A stretch of 64,000 nt of DNA from the NCBI GenBank assembly GCA_963662155.1, contig OY759271.1, positions 887,001-951,000 on the forward strand, read 5' to 3'. Positions 24,601 through 32,755 of this stretch are shown piece by piece. The position numbers and the translations under genes are program-made. The DNA comes from Lamellibrachia columna (Eukaryota; Annelida; Polychaeta; Sabellida; Siboglinidae). The notes under the pieces are model-generated. The model searched no databases and was not told where the DNA came from. It worked only from the letters and a program-made list of their open reading frames with translations. Every line of letters begins with the position of its first letter. The stretch's first letter is position 1.

Positions 24601-24843
24601 CCTTCTTATTTTCCATTTACCTTCAGGGACTCAGGTTAGTGCTATTTTGGTGTTGTTATTCCCGTCTCGTAACTGTGTGGCCAATCCATAGATACCCCAA
24701 CCCTACTAACCCCCACTGTGCGTGTTGCAGGCGACGTGTTTGTGAAGCTTCAGGACAAGGATGAACAGGGCTGGTGCAAGGGACGCAAGGACGGTCGCGT
24801 CGGTCTCTTCCCCGACAACTACACAGAAGTGATCAGTCAGTGA
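6463..24843 (+). CDS. PACSIN: PACSIN/syndapin, F-BAR and SH3 endocytic adaptor (whole gene, 9 coding exons)
   Basis: Family role: PACSINs are cytoplasmic dimers that bend membranes through an N-terminal F-BAR domain, bind EHD proteins through NPF motifs and recruit dynamin and N-WASP through a C-terminal SH3. Seen here: exons 6463-6670, 7966-8168, 11931-12068, 13149-13375, 14450-14570, 15243-15418, 19746-19907, 23702-23859 and 24731-24843 join in phase to 501 codons plus stop. Residues about 10-280 are F-BAR ([14 protein letters not shown] near the start), about 300-440 a polar linker with two NPF motifs, and about 444-501 the SH3 ([28 protein letters not shown]). Vertebrate PACSINs are slightly shorter. 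Oddities: a GC donor in the last intron, an additional NPF exon at 17005, and three tandem arrays at or beside splice sites. The 5' UTR start and poly(A) site are not fixed; ATTAAA at 25197-25202 is one weak candidate. Confidence 0.95.
6671..7965 (+). other. PACSIN intron
   Basis: AT-rich intron. It holds one inverted-repeat element at 7274-7459 and otherwise nothing recognised. Confidence 0.8.
7274..7459. mobile_element. Short inverted-repeat element (pogo-like MITE), copy 1
   Basis: Starts CAGTGGACTCCACTTAATGA and ends with the inverse AAGTGGAGTCCACTG. Related 185-bp and 152-bp copies are at 17676 and 32153. CAGTG termini with TA targets suggest the Tc1/mariner-pogo group; this is inference because no transposase is present. 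Confidence 0.75.
7966..8168 (+). CDS. PACSIN: PACSIN coding exon 2 (F-BAR)
   Basis: Acceptor CCTGCAG and donor GTAATA. It encodes [19 protein letters not shown] through [12 protein letters not shown], matching the PACSIN F-BAR (KGPQYG..E.W, GGFKETKE..D.FRK). It enters in phase 1 and ends in phase 0. Confidence 0.95.
8415..8825. mobile_element. Inverted-repeat element with internal AGCAC expansion
   Basis: The left end TACCGTATTTCACCTAACAA and the inverse of the right end (TACCGTATTCGACCTATTAA) form imperfect terminal inverted repeats of about 25 bp around 411 bp of non-coding DNA. A similar end, TACCATATTCCATCTAACAA, lies at about 12398. Confidence 0.65.
8440..8572. repeat. AGCAC pentamer array
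   Basis: AGCAC repeats with AGTAC and TGCAC variants, lying directly inside the left end of the inverted-repeat element at 8415. Confidence 0.95.
9774..10989. repeat. 64-bp minisatellite, 19 copies
   Basis: The unit begins GAATCGGGGATGTCCTCTCC and ends GTAACACCTGATA. Copies differ at a few fixed sites (CTC/CTT/CTCA before the TAACACC block; CTCTCC versus CTTTCC or CTCTCA). It lies in the PACSIN intron between 8168 and 11931. Minus-strand frames through it repeat every 64 codons and are artefacts. Confidence 0.97.
11931..12068 (+). CDS. PACSIN: PACSIN coding exon 3 (F-BAR)
   Basis: Acceptor CTGACTTCAG and donor GTAGGT. Its 46 codons begin [20 protein letters not shown], the well-conserved AQKPWAK region of PACSINs, and end SSMSADQ. 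Phase 0 on both sides. Confidence 0.95.
12330..12537. mobile_element. Foldback MITE-like element, copy 2
   Basis: AAAAAGTCAAAACTATGGAA on the left and TTACACTGTTTTGACTCTTC on the right are inverted copies and match the family at 5455. An insert resembling the end of the 8415 element begins near 12398. The right end is shared with the first unit of the 68-bp array. Confidence 0.65.
12534..13137. repeat. 68-bp minisatellite, about 9 copies, ending at a PACSIN acceptor
   Basis: The unit contains ACGATATATATATAACATGC, AATGATGTGCACTTGTGAGT and TAGATGTACCCAGATGGTGC. The last copy is cut after GGTGCC and continues directly as TGTGTGTTTCAG, the acceptor of PACSIN exon 4. Confidence 0.95.
13149..13375 (+). 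CDS. PACSIN: PACSIN coding exon 4 (F-BAR)
   Basis: It encodes [20 protein letters not shown] through [11 protein letters not shown] and matches the coiled-coil F-BAR segment. The acceptor TGTGTGTTTCAG begins six bases into what would be another unit of the 68-bp array that fills the DNA to its left. The donor is GTAAGT in phase 2. About 47 bp of the exon end with its donor are repeated in the following intron. Confidence 0.95.
13376..13640 (+). repeat. Repeated PACSIN exon end with donor
   Basis: A 47-bp segment (CTCCAGCGAACACTCAACAT to AATGAACGGTAAATA) copies the end of exon 4 and its donor just downstream. The block including TTTGTGCCAGGGTTGTTTGA is repeated again from about 13556. Extra donor-like sites occur near 13424, 13551 and 13597. 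Confidence 0.85.
14450..14570 (+). CDS. PACSIN: PACSIN coding exon 5 (end of F-BAR)
   Basis: Acceptor TGTTTGTAG and donor GTACAT. It encodes [20 protein letters not shown] and then [18 protein letters not shown], equivalent to the GPGM.MNWPQFEE region of vertebrate PACSINs. Enters in phase 2, ends in phase 0. Confidence 0.93.
14947..15259 (+). repeat. 42-43-bp array of PACSIN acceptor plus exon start, 8 units
   Basis: Units start at 14947, 14990, 15033, 15075, 15117, 15159, 15201 and 15243. Each begins GAGTACT or GAATACT followed by CGCCGGACAT-like sequence, preceded by a CAG acceptor except in one (CAT). The last unit is the real acceptor and start of exon 6. Upstream copies carry TAA or TGA in the exon frame. 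Confidence 0.93.
15243..15418 (+). CDS. PACSIN: PACSIN coding exon 6 (linker start)
   Basis: Acceptor TTGTTGCCAG and donor GTATGT. It encodes [18 protein letters not shown] and then [14 protein letters not shown], matching L.RREKK...DGVTLTGI of vertebrate PACSINs. It enters in phase 0 and ends in phase 2. The acceptor and first 17 or so exon bases are the last unit of a 42-43-bp tandem array upstream. Confidence 0.93.
16793..16867. repeat. 17-18-bp short array, about four copies
   Basis: Unit GATACTCCTGTAGCTAT, with a CTTCTG variant, in a PACSIN intron. Confidence 0.85.
17005..17252 (+). CDS. PACSIN: Extra or alternative PACSIN NPF exon (3' end unresolved)
   Basis: After acceptor TTGCTTTCAG, in the same entry phase as the exon at 19746, the sequence reads [18 protein letters not shown]. 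This aligns with [18 protein letters not shown] of the 19746 exon, so the two look like duplicated exons, each with one NPF EHD-binding motif. No good donor in the required phase 2 was found. The frame stays open to TGA at 17250-17252. Either it is a cassette exon with a weak donor, or it ends a short isoform without SH3. The end given is the stop, not a proven exon end. Confidence 0.55.
17676..17860. mobile_element. Pogo-like MITE, copy 2, TA flanked
   Basis: 185 bp with ends CAGTGGACTGGGCTTAACAG and TTAAGCGGAGCATACTG. TA lies directly on both sides (17674-17675 and 17861-17862), fitting a TA target duplication. Confidence 0.75.
17974..18267. repeat. 94-bp tandem repeat, three copies and a partial fourth
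   Basis: The unit starts GAATATCTGTGATAGTGAAT at 17974, 18068 and 18162. The copy at 18258 is cut after GAATATCTGTG. Confidence 0.92.
19300..19373. repeat. Dispersed 75-bp repeat, copy 1
   Basis: Contains CACCATATATTGTACACATT and AGAAAAGTTTCTGATGTATT. Nearly the same sequence is at 21298-21373 on the same strand, both in PACSIN introns. Confidence 0.85.
19746..19907 (+). CDS. PACSIN: PACSIN coding exon 7 (NPF motif linker)
   Basis: Acceptor TTTTGCAG and donor GTAGCT, phase 2 on both sides. It encodes [18 protein letters not shown], then a run of six glycines and a basic Pro/Arg stretch ([14 protein letters not shown]) that could bind SH3 domains. NPF is the established EHD-binding motif of this family. 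Confidence 0.9.
21298..21373. repeat. Dispersed 75-bp repeat, copy 2
   Basis: Second copy of the 19300 segment (TTCTTTGGCACTTGTTTCTG to GATGTATTTTAAGCC). The DNA just left of it is a run of related short words (CACAAAAA, CCACAGAAATCA, TCAAAAATC). Confidence 0.85.
21770..22800 (-). mobile_element. LINE 3' fragment (CR1/jockey superfamily), decayed reverse transcriptase
   Basis: Minus-strand translation gives reverse-transcriptase motifs in order: [29 protein letters not shown] (catalytic ADD box), [38 protein letters not shown] and [20 protein letters not shown]. One frameshift near 22315 separates the two halves, and the 5' part is missing. The 3' tail (AAGCCAATGGCTTCCTTGTC on the minus strand) recurs at 28568, 29364 and 51330. 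It sits in the PACSIN intron between exons 7 and 8. Confidence 0.9.
23702..23859 (+). CDS. PACSIN: PACSIN coding exon 8 (second NPF and start of SH3)
   Basis: It encodes [17 protein letters not shown], then [17 protein letters not shown] and SFKVG. The acceptor is a tandem CAGCAG, so starts at 23702 and 23705 are both in frame and differ by one residue. The donor is GCAAGT, not GT; only the GC donor keeps the SH3 frame with the next exon. Confidence 0.93.
24731..24843 (+). CDS. PACSIN: PACSIN coding exon 9 (SH3 end and stop)
   Basis: Acceptor CGTGTTGCAG. It completes the SH3 with [20 protein letters not shown] and [13 protein letters not shown], then TGA at 24841. EQGWCKG and LFPDNY.E are the conserved SH3 ligand-groove residues. 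Confidence 0.96.
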
Positions 24844-26900
24844 TCGACTGGGTCAGCGCCGGCCAGCAGTAACTGCCACAGATACAAATATCTGCACACC
24901 TTCGCAGCGAGGAGGCCACAAGGATGTTTCCATATTAGATCTACATATCTATATCGTTGGAACCACGGGTGCATTGTCCCTTGGTTCTTTGTGATTTTGA
25001 ATGGAACTTTGCATCTAGTGGACGTGTTATGAGGTGTTCCTATGGATGCCATTTCAGTTAGTGTAATTAATTTAGGACGTGCCAACTGACAGCTATTGCC
25101 ATCACCGGGAGTGTGTTTTTCAGTAGCATACAGCAGTGCATTTTGCAGAGTCCGCCTACGGTCAGATGTACTAGACGTTTAGACATCATGTTAATAATTA
25201 AATCAAAATAGTTAAATCAAAAGTCAAACACACTTGTATATGTTAAACAGAGATGTGATGTGAGACTGGCTTGCTCTACTGTGTAATGCATTCCATTATT
25301 CCTACCACTTCTCATGGTTATTTTAAGTAATAGGAGTTTTACCTGGAATTATACTGCAGACACAATTGTTCCATATCATGGTCGTGCGACATTAGAGCGC
25401 TTGCATTATCCGCAGTTGCCTGGTCCTGTGGTTCCAGCAAAGCCACTAATCGTATGTTTAAAGCAGTGAACTATTTTATTGTTGTTATTTCGCATAGAAT
25501 CTTATCACATGACTTAGCTGTTGTGATTGTTACTATCTCTCGAAGGTGGAGCTAAGCTTTGTTGCCGAATCCACCCACTGTAACCTCCGAAGCTATGGGG
25601 TTTCATATCTTGCCAGTAGACATCGCTAGGAGCTATCCTTTGTGATGTTGCCATGTTACTTCTGACAGATTCTATGGGGGCCATACGAGTGCTGTTTGTG
25701 CAATGTTCTGTACTGTGTCATGAACTGAGCGATGACTGCTGTATGAAGAATTGTGCTCTACATTATGCGAGTTGCAACCAGTTGTCAATTCCATATTTCT
25801 ATAATCACAAAGCATTTGTGGATACCAGGATTGCCACAGCCCACAAATCAAAATACATCAACTTGTCAATGTCTACAAGTCTGACCAGATGGTGTCAACC
25901 GTTGGTGTTCCCATGCTGTGAAGTTGTCTCATTCAGTTATAATATATATAGCATAATTAATATTATTAAAAACAATTCATTGGTTATACCAAGACGTTAC
26001 TTGCACTTAGTGATAGAGCAGGTTTCACGTAACTTAATATGTATATAGTACCAGAGATAATGATTGTATACAGATGTTGAAATATCAGATTGAAAAATGC
26101 CCACACTAAGGTGTTTTGTCTTGTTTTAGATGTTTGTGTTATGCATTGCCATTCGCAACACAAGAAAAGGTACAATTTATGTTATCCATGTCCACGTTTG
26201 TTCACGTGCACCCATTTGATCATATTGAAGCCGACTCCAGCGTTTTTCTCTCGAAAAACAATACATTGACGCATTGGGGGTTCCATGTGAAGTCTGTGTA
26301 TTCAATCAAAGAATAATTACTTAGAATGTTTTTTTATCAACATATATTTCTGGTTTTCAGTATGTGGTCCTTATCTGTGTTAACAATTGATTCATTATGC
26401 ATGGAGAATTGGCAATGTATGCTCCAGATGTATTCTAAAAAGAAGCTAATTTAATCACCTAGTAGAATAGTTTGGTCAACATCACATCTATTGTTATGCA
26501 TCTGTATTTGTTACTCTGACGTTGACATGATGGTATATGTATATGAGATATAAATATGTGTACAGACAGATGCAGGTACTGGTATTTACAGTAGGTAGGT
26601 TGCATTATTAAACTTTAGCTGTTACAGACAGTTGTTTCGTTGGCTTTGCTTTCTGGCATTTCTATAATGTCGACGTGTTAACTGTTTCGGAACACATTTT
26701 GGAACAATCGCTGCATCATCAAACGCGTATTCTAGTGTGCGTCAACACACGAGGCCTACCCCGGTAATCCACCTAGCCTCAAGGTGCCGAGGGCACAGAC
26801 GGCTGACAGGCGAACTCACGCACACACACATTAACACAAATTAACTTGTATACAGTACCAATTAAGAATTTTTCTTTTGTATCTAATGTATAGGATAATA
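24844..26900 (+). other. PACSIN 3' flank, probably 3' UTR
   Basis: There is no coding evidence; a 131-codon open stretch at 25653-26048 has no recognised motif. Candidate poly(A) signals on the plus strand are ATTAAA at 25197-25202 and AATAAA at 26897-26902, the latter in LINE tail sequence. The true end is not resolved. Confidence 0.4.
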
Positions 26901-27049
26901 AAGTGTCTGAATGTTGCTCTTAAATGCAGACAGACTATTTACACTAACAATGTGTTAAGTGTTAGGGAGAGAGTTCCATCAGTCGAATACTACTGGGGGG
27001 ATATGAGTGGTCATTGCAACTGTTCACGATTATGCTTAATGATTCTGTT

Positions 27050-27110
27050 TTACTGCACCTCTGAGCTCAGATTCCTGAGGATATAGGTGCCATATAAATA
27101 ATTATTATAT
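27050..27110 (+). mobile_element. LINE 3' tail fragment
   Basis: CTGAGCTCAGATTCCTGAGG followed by ATATAGGTGCCATATAAATA is the plus-strand version of a tail seen on the minus strand at 34225-34270 and 57437-57475. Confidence 0.6.
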
Positions 27111-27119
27111 TGTCTTTTA

Positions 27120-28070
27120 TTTATAATAATTATACACAAAACAATGTGTTGATTTCAATGTATTCCTACTATACCATTTCAGTGCATTTAATTAACTTTT
27201 TTTATTATTGCCGAATTCAACACAGACAACCTCTAGGGAGTAAATTACACTAACGTCAGGATCAAGGTTGTTTTAACCATGGTTGTTTTAACCATGATCC
27301 GACAGAGTCGTATGGCTTCATTGTTCTACTTCTGATGCTGTAGCCAACATGACCGGCTTCTGTGACGTCACACTACAGTGAGCCAGATGAGGATCGCGTG
27401 ATACGGGGCTATTTTCATATCGTAGTAATATGTGGCAGTTGTCTTGTTTGTTCTTCATAAAATAGGGTTCTTAATCCTTCATTTGGGCGGCGTAATGTCT
27501 TACACAGTTGTTCTGAAATCCTGAATGCATTTATTCAATGGCGACGCAGTTCGACGTTTCAATAATGATTTAGATTCACATTAACATGTTAAATTATTGA
27601 CTTCGCGACAGGGGCGGTTTCGATCAGACGATTGTACCATCGATCAAGCCCATGTCGACAGGAAAGGGCTCTTCAAGTAAAACATTGGTTCTTCACCAAA
27701 TCTGCTTCAGTGATAATTGGAAGACGCATTGGTAATGTGTGGGCTGGTGATCTGTCAGTCTTGTTAAAGTTGGCAAGCGTTGTCCAGTTTGATGGTTTTG
27801 CACCCTGAATTCCAAAGCAGAACTTTGTATTTGCTTCGACGACTGTGTCTTTTTATCGCTAATGTAAGCACAAGCTTTCTAGTATGAGTGCAAAAACCAA
27901 AGTCCGTTACGTTCCTGTCCGAAAACCTTTAATTGTCGACGGCTCACACTAAACAACATACTCGCAGTGAGGTCTGCCTGACTGTCATCCTCTGGGACTT
28001 TCTAGGCCTAGGCGTACGTTGCTACAGTTTTGGTGCGGGTAGTGTTTTTACTTAACTTAAAACGGATCAG
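27120..28070. other. No gene seen
   Basis: No recognised coding, RNA or repeat family. A local duplication (GGTTGTTTTAACCATG twice) lies at about 27267-27297. Confidence 0.4.
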
Positions 28071-28076
28071 ACTTGC

Positions 28077-28232
28077 GGTGTACGCCTACGGTGTACGCCT
28101 ACGGTGTACGCCTACGGTGTACGCCTACGGTGTACGCCTACGGTGTACGCCTACGGTGTACGCCTACGGTGTACGCCTACGGTGTACGCCTACGGTGTAC
28201 GCCTACGGTGTACGCCTACGGTGTACGCCTAC
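28077..28232. repeat. 13-bp minisatellite, 12 copies
   Basis: Unit GTGTACGCCTACG, perfectly repeated. The three frames across it are open only because the unit has no stop. Confidence 0.96.
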
Positions 28233-28404
28233 GCTGCTGCTCAACTCAACCCGAGTCGCGTGTTCATTTGGCCAGTTCTTGAACCGATTCGAAAATTGCT
28301 GCACAATGTACGCTGGTCTCAGGCGCAACTTCTTTCGCGGAAACTGGCGGAAAAGGCCGCTAGGTGTGTGTCGGAAGCAAGCCAAACCACAACACTAGGG
28401 GGCG

Positions 28405-28469
28405 CGTGCATGTATATTGATAGGAATATGTTCTTCTAGTATGCTAGTAGTGTGCGCGTGCGTGCGTGC

Positions 28470-28557
<88 letters not shown>

Positions 28558-28660
28558 CTATATATATGGACTCTCAATAAGCCAATGGCTTCCTTGTCCA
28601 CTTGCCATCTGGAACTTGTAGTTTTATTTATACGGCAATCTTGTTAAATCTTGTTAAATC
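28405..28660 (+). mobile_element. LINE 3' fragment interrupted by a TA run
   Basis: ATTGATAGGAATATGTTCTT (residues IDRNMFF of the 21770 LINE) and GCTAGTAGTGTG are followed by a GCGT/TA run. The LINE 3' tail (AAGCCAATGGCTTCCTTGTC) and a TCTTGTTAAA tail come after. The coding stretch between is deleted or replaced. Confidence 0.8.
28455..28557. repeat. (GCGT)n and (TA)n microsatellite
   Basis: Short GTGC run and then about 45 TA dinucleotides inside a LINE fragment. Confidence 0.97.
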
Positions 28661-29035
28661 AGTTCCAGAAAATAACGTTAGGATCGCGGGGTGCAATGTG
28701 TGATGACCAGTCGCACAGAGTCATGGAATGTGCGCTGACATAACGTACAACCACGATATGTTGCTCGTGACTCGCAACAAATGTTCAGCAATGTACGCCT
28801 GGTATTTGGTACAAGACGTCATCGACCGATATACGACCTCTACTGGCAAATGTGTTGAACAATTCTGCTACAACACAGACATGCCTGTCAGTAACGCATT
28901 GACAACACACACAGCGCTGAATAAGAGACTCATAAAAATGGAAAACTCACCACAAACAAATCAGTGCGGTCTACTGACTTGTAAGGCACGCGTTCACACT
29001 TATAATATTGATATCTTGGTTGTAAAAGCCGCTTA

Positions 29036-29450
29036 TTAGAATGTGGTTTGACAACTCTAGAGACCAGGAGACTAAGAGGAGTCCAAATAGAAGTGTTTAA
29101 AATAGTGAATGGTTATGAGGATATTGATAGGAATGTGTTCTTCAAACTTAAAAAGGCAGTAGAACCAGAGGAAACAAAGCAGCATTAGTTAAGGCACACA
29201 GTGTAGGATGGACATGAGAAAGTACTCATTCTCTCAGAAGGTGATAAATGGATGGAACAAACAAACTCAAATGATTGTCTTAATGCTAGTAGTGTGAATA
29301 TATTTAAAAACAGAATTAACAGATATCTGATAAGGGCGGAATATACATAGATAACATTGTTGGACTTTCGATAAGCCAATGGCTTCCTTGTCCACTTGCC
29401 ACCTGGAACTTATAGTTTGGGATGGCAATCTTGTTAAATATATAGTAGTG
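29036..29450 (+). mobile_element. Second decayed copy of the same LINE 3' end
   Basis: The plus strand reads [19 protein letters not shown], then KIVNGYEDIDRNVFFKLKK, with stops and frameshifts after that. The same 3' tail (ATAAGCCAATGGCTTCCTTG) and ATCTTGTTAAA end follow. It aligns with the minus-strand copy at 21770-22223. Confidence 0.85.
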
Positions 29451-29629
29451 AATTCCAGCATGTCATCGTATAGCACAGGACACGGACATAGTGTACAGAT
29501 GATCAGTACACTGGGGCGGATCACAGGCATTACCCAGCTTCACGTTCTCCGTGATGAAAGTAAGGCAGTGAAACGATATGTAAGTTACAGTCACTATAAA
29601 TTCACGTTTCAACTACAATAGCACCATTC

Positions 29630-29685
29630 TCAAAAATAACATTCTCAAGAATAACATTCTCAAGAATAACATTCTCAAGAATAAG
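29630..29685. repeat. 15-bp array, about four copies
   Basis: Unit AATAACATTCTCAAG, about 90 bp beyond the sulfotransferase stop. Confidence 0.9.
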
Positions 29686-29770
29686 TTATAATAATTCTAA
29701 ACGACGACGCGGAAAACAATATCATGTTCAATTTCAACCGACTGTAATAAATTGCACATTAAGGTAATTC

Positions 29771-30744
29771 TTAACAACACGTTTCGCTGTCTGACGTTGT
29801 ATGACACTTGGCGGTGGAAGTCGAGCGGTCCCATTTATAACCGAATAAACGGAAGTCGAAATCGTAGATGTCCATTAGTTGTGCAACGTCTTCCGGCGGA
29901 AGTCCATCGAACACATAGGACAAGTCTTTGCCAGTGGCAATATCGTATTTCTTCGTGTGTCGGTTGACGTTCCACTCCGGAAGTGACGTGTGTGGGCTGA
30001 GACCCAGCGTGGGGAAAATTATACTCGCATCTTCCGACATGGTCTCTAACTTAGCGATGTGGTCGTACTTCACTCGACAAGGATCACACACTTCATAAAA
30101 CCGCTTCCAATGGTCGTTGTAACCCGGCGGCTTCCCGTCGACAAGGAACTTAACAAACTCGCCGAATTTTACGTCGTTTCCCGTTTCAAGGGATTCATTT
30201 GTGGCGTTTTTGCGATACTTTTTGATGATGCCCTTCCCAAGGGCCTTGTGATAGTAGTGGTTTTCAGGTCCGAACTTCTCGCGGTACGCCGACGACAGAC
30301 GATCGAACGGGTGACGCACCAACATGAACTTGTAGTAGTTCCGCAGGCGATATTCGATCTCGTCCGGCGTGAAATCGTCGAGGACATGCAGTCCAACGGT
30401 GCGCATGTACGGACGACTGTGGATCCCGATCCGTCCTCTCGGGATGTTGTTCACCTTGCCCGTCGCGTTTATGATGATGTACTTCCAGGTGGAGCAGGCG
30501 ACTTTAGCAACGAAGCAACACATTACTTTGTGTTTGTCGTCAACGAAAATGTTGTTGAGTACCGTGTGTGTGATGTTGCGGAAACCGGCGTCGATCTCTT
30601 CCGGCTGTTCGCAGGTGTATAGCATCGTGTCTCGGCGTTCCTTGGTCGTACAGAGGCGGTACGTGTCTGCAGATGTTGCCCTTGGCCCAGTGCTTGCTTG
30701 CCGCACGGCGTCCGCACCACCGTCGCCGCCGCCAGGGTGAGGGT
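29771..30744 (-). CDS. CHST: Sulfotransferase catalytic exon
   Basis: On the minus strand the exon follows acceptor GGGTTTCAG at 30745 and runs to TAA at 29771-29773. The first residues after the junction are Gly/Pro-rich ([17 protein letters not shown]). Then come the conserved [18 protein letters not shown] stem and the complete sulfotransferase core. The frame is unbroken for about 324 codons. Confidence 0.93.
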
Positions 30745-32050
30745 CTGAAACCCAGACGCGTTCGTGTGGTAAAACAGAACGGTGGTGTTTATTGCTGTTA
30801 CTATGTCAGAAAAATATGTCAGGTAATTAAAACACAGGAAACGTGTACACAATATTACAATAGCCCAGGAAGTGAATGTTTGTATGTATGCAGGGTATGC
30901 TACTCATATTACAACAGCCCAGGAAGTGAATGTTTGTATGCAGGGTATGCAAGGTATGCTACTCATATTACAATAGCCCAGGAAGTGAATGTTTGTATGT
31001 ATGCAAGGTATGCTACTCATATTACAATAGCCCAGGAAGTGAATGTTTGTATGTATGCAGGGTATGCAAGGTATGCAAGGTATGCAAGGTATGCAAGGTA
31101 TGCAAGGTATGCAAGGTATGCTACTCATCGTAGACGTTTTGCATCTCGGGCGCCAAACGTTCAGCGGTTCGTAGGCCTATAAGACCCCACGGTCGGGTCG
31201 TCATATTTTTTTTCGAAATTCATCCCTTTATGACCCTTTCTATGAACAATCGAATTACCCTTCGTAGTTATTACGTACAGTTGTCCGCAACGCTATACGA
31301 CCAATTATGTACAATTGTTCACAACCGACTTTTTCTAATATTGTCCGAAGTTACGTAACACAAGGACAAAGCGTCGCTAGACGTTGCTAAAACTGCCGTC
31401 GCAATTGCGAGAGTTGGATTCCAAGAAGTCATCAAGATATAGACTGGCAACACCGAGTACCAAGGCATAGATGGATATTTAGGTGATAACGTTTTTTTAA
31501 TAACTGTGATCGTGACAGTCACTTACGAAGTACCAAGTTATCCAGGTATTTTTGCTAGTATGTTCAAATCAGTAAGAAGGTGTTTCATGAAAATATACTG
31601 ATTTGTGTGCGTGCGGGTGGACGGACGTGCGTGTGCGTCTGTGTGTGTGTGTGTGCGTGCGTGCGTGCGTGTGTGCGTGCGTGCGTGCGTGCGTGCGCCC
31701 GTGCGTGCGTCCGTGCGTGCGTGCGTGCGTGTGTGTGGATGTGTGTATTCGTGCGCGCGCGCGGGTGTGTTTGTGTTTGTATGCATACATAAATGGATGG
31801 GTGGGTGGTTGGGTGGTTGGGTGGGTGGATATATGGATAGATGGATAATATTGGATATGTTAATGTGTATGTGTACAGATATGTACATATCGCCATACCT
31901 GTACGTATTGTCAGTTTCAAAGATCCGTTGATCCTGAGGATCAGTAGGACGCCGAGCGCGAGAACAAACAGTGCCACCAACGACGGACGACATCGGCCCC
32001 GAGGCCGATAGCAGACAACATTGTAGACGGTCCACAGACACGCTCTCCAC
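29771..32050 (-). CDS. CHST: Golgi carbohydrate sulfotransferase, HNK-1ST/CHST8-14 family (two exons seen, start codon missing)
   Basis: Family role: type II Golgi membrane enzymes that move sulfate from PAPS to a sugar hydroxyl of glycans such as chondroitin, dermatan or HNK-1. Two exons join in phase: 32050-31899 (membrane anchor) and 30744-29771 (luminal catalytic domain). PAPS-binding motifs are visible: [12 protein letters not shown] for the 5'-phosphosulfate loop and [18 protein letters not shown] for the 3'-phosphate site. [20 protein letters not shown] and KLETM are also typical of the family. The substrate cannot be told from sequence. No in-frame ATG precedes the anchor in its exon and an acceptor lies before it, so the start codon should be in an exon further right that was not found. 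The intron holds two tandem-repeat blocks. Confidence 0.9.
30853..31124. repeat. Compound array in sulfotransferase intron
   Basis: Four copies of a unit of about 50-60 bp (TACAATAGCCCAGGAAGTGA, ATGTTTGTATGTATGC, GGTATGCTACTCATAT) are followed by about six 9-bp repeats of GTATGCAAG. The 9-bp repeat is a piece of the longer unit. Confidence 0.92.
31604..31775. repeat. (GTGC)n/(GT)n microsatellite
   Basis: GTGC and GT repeats in the sulfotransferase intron, followed by GGTGGGTGGTT runs to about 31840. Confidence 0.95.
31899..32050 (-). CDS. CHST: Sulfotransferase signal-anchor exon
   Basis: Minus-strand exon between acceptor TTTCGCTGCAG and donor GTATGG, entering in phase 2 and ending in phase 1, which fits the catalytic exon. 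It encodes a basic cytoplasmic stretch (RPRGRCRPS) and then [18 protein letters not shown], a single hydrophobic anchor as expected for a type II Golgi enzyme. Assignment to this gene rests on position, strand, phase and topology. Confidence 0.72.
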
Positions 32051-32152
32051 CTGCAGCGAAACAGTAGCAAGGTCTCAACGATAGGCGGTTAGACAGAATC
32101 TAATATCGGGTAATGTAGATACGCACTGATGCCAAAGATCGTATTCGTATTA

Positions 32153-32304
32153 CAGTGCACTCCGCTTAATAGAATCACTTCTGGCCGGAACATTTTGATT
32201 GTTTTAAGCGGCTGATTGACTTAAGCGGTGCGGGAATAGGGAATTATTTTATTTTATTTGACTAAACAGGTGATTCTGTTATGCGCGATAAGCGGAGTCC
32301 ACTG
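32153..32304. mobile_element. Pogo-like MITE, copy 3
   Basis: 152 bp with ends CAGTGCACTCCGCTTAATAG and ATAAGCGGAGTCCACTG. It is preceded by TA and lies just right of the sulfotransferase anchor exon. Confidence 0.75.
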
Positions 32305-32755
32305 CATGAACACTCGTAGAACAGATCTGACACTGTCTCTGTGAGACCCGCTAGATGGGGCAACTGACTCGCCGAAACTCTCCGGCTGAATATCTAGAAA
32401 TCGTTCAATGAAACACTGAACAAACATTTTTTATTAAAAATAAAAACAAATTATTTCTCGGAAGTAGTACTTTAAATATCAAATTAGTTCTAACGGTGTT
32501 CGTCGATCTACAATATTTGCGAAGTAATAGCAAGGCAGTGTAGTTCTAAAATGTTATCATGCTCACGTACAAAGGGAAAAGCAGAAACGTTTCTTTGTGC
32601 AGGGCTTAATGCCAATGGTCTTAAATACGTACAGTGAGGCTGGTTTCAAGTGACATTTGAAGCCGAATATCAATTCGGCTGATTTTATCTAGGCTTCTTT
32701 ATTTTGTTCAACCCAACAGCGAATTTCGACACAAAATAGCAATTACATACGCATG

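Noticed and set aside
25653..26048. 131-codon plus-strand frame after PACSIN
   Set aside because: No motif, AT-rich end and probable 3' UTR position; not supported as a gene.
30059..30622. 187-codon plus-strand frame
   Set aside because: Shadow of the sulfotransferase catalytic exon on the opposite strand.
31538..31890. Continuation of the sulfotransferase anchor exon as [11 protein letters not shown] repeat protein
   Set aside because: It is intron sequence read through a (GTGC)n repeat; a good donor at 31899 ends the exon.
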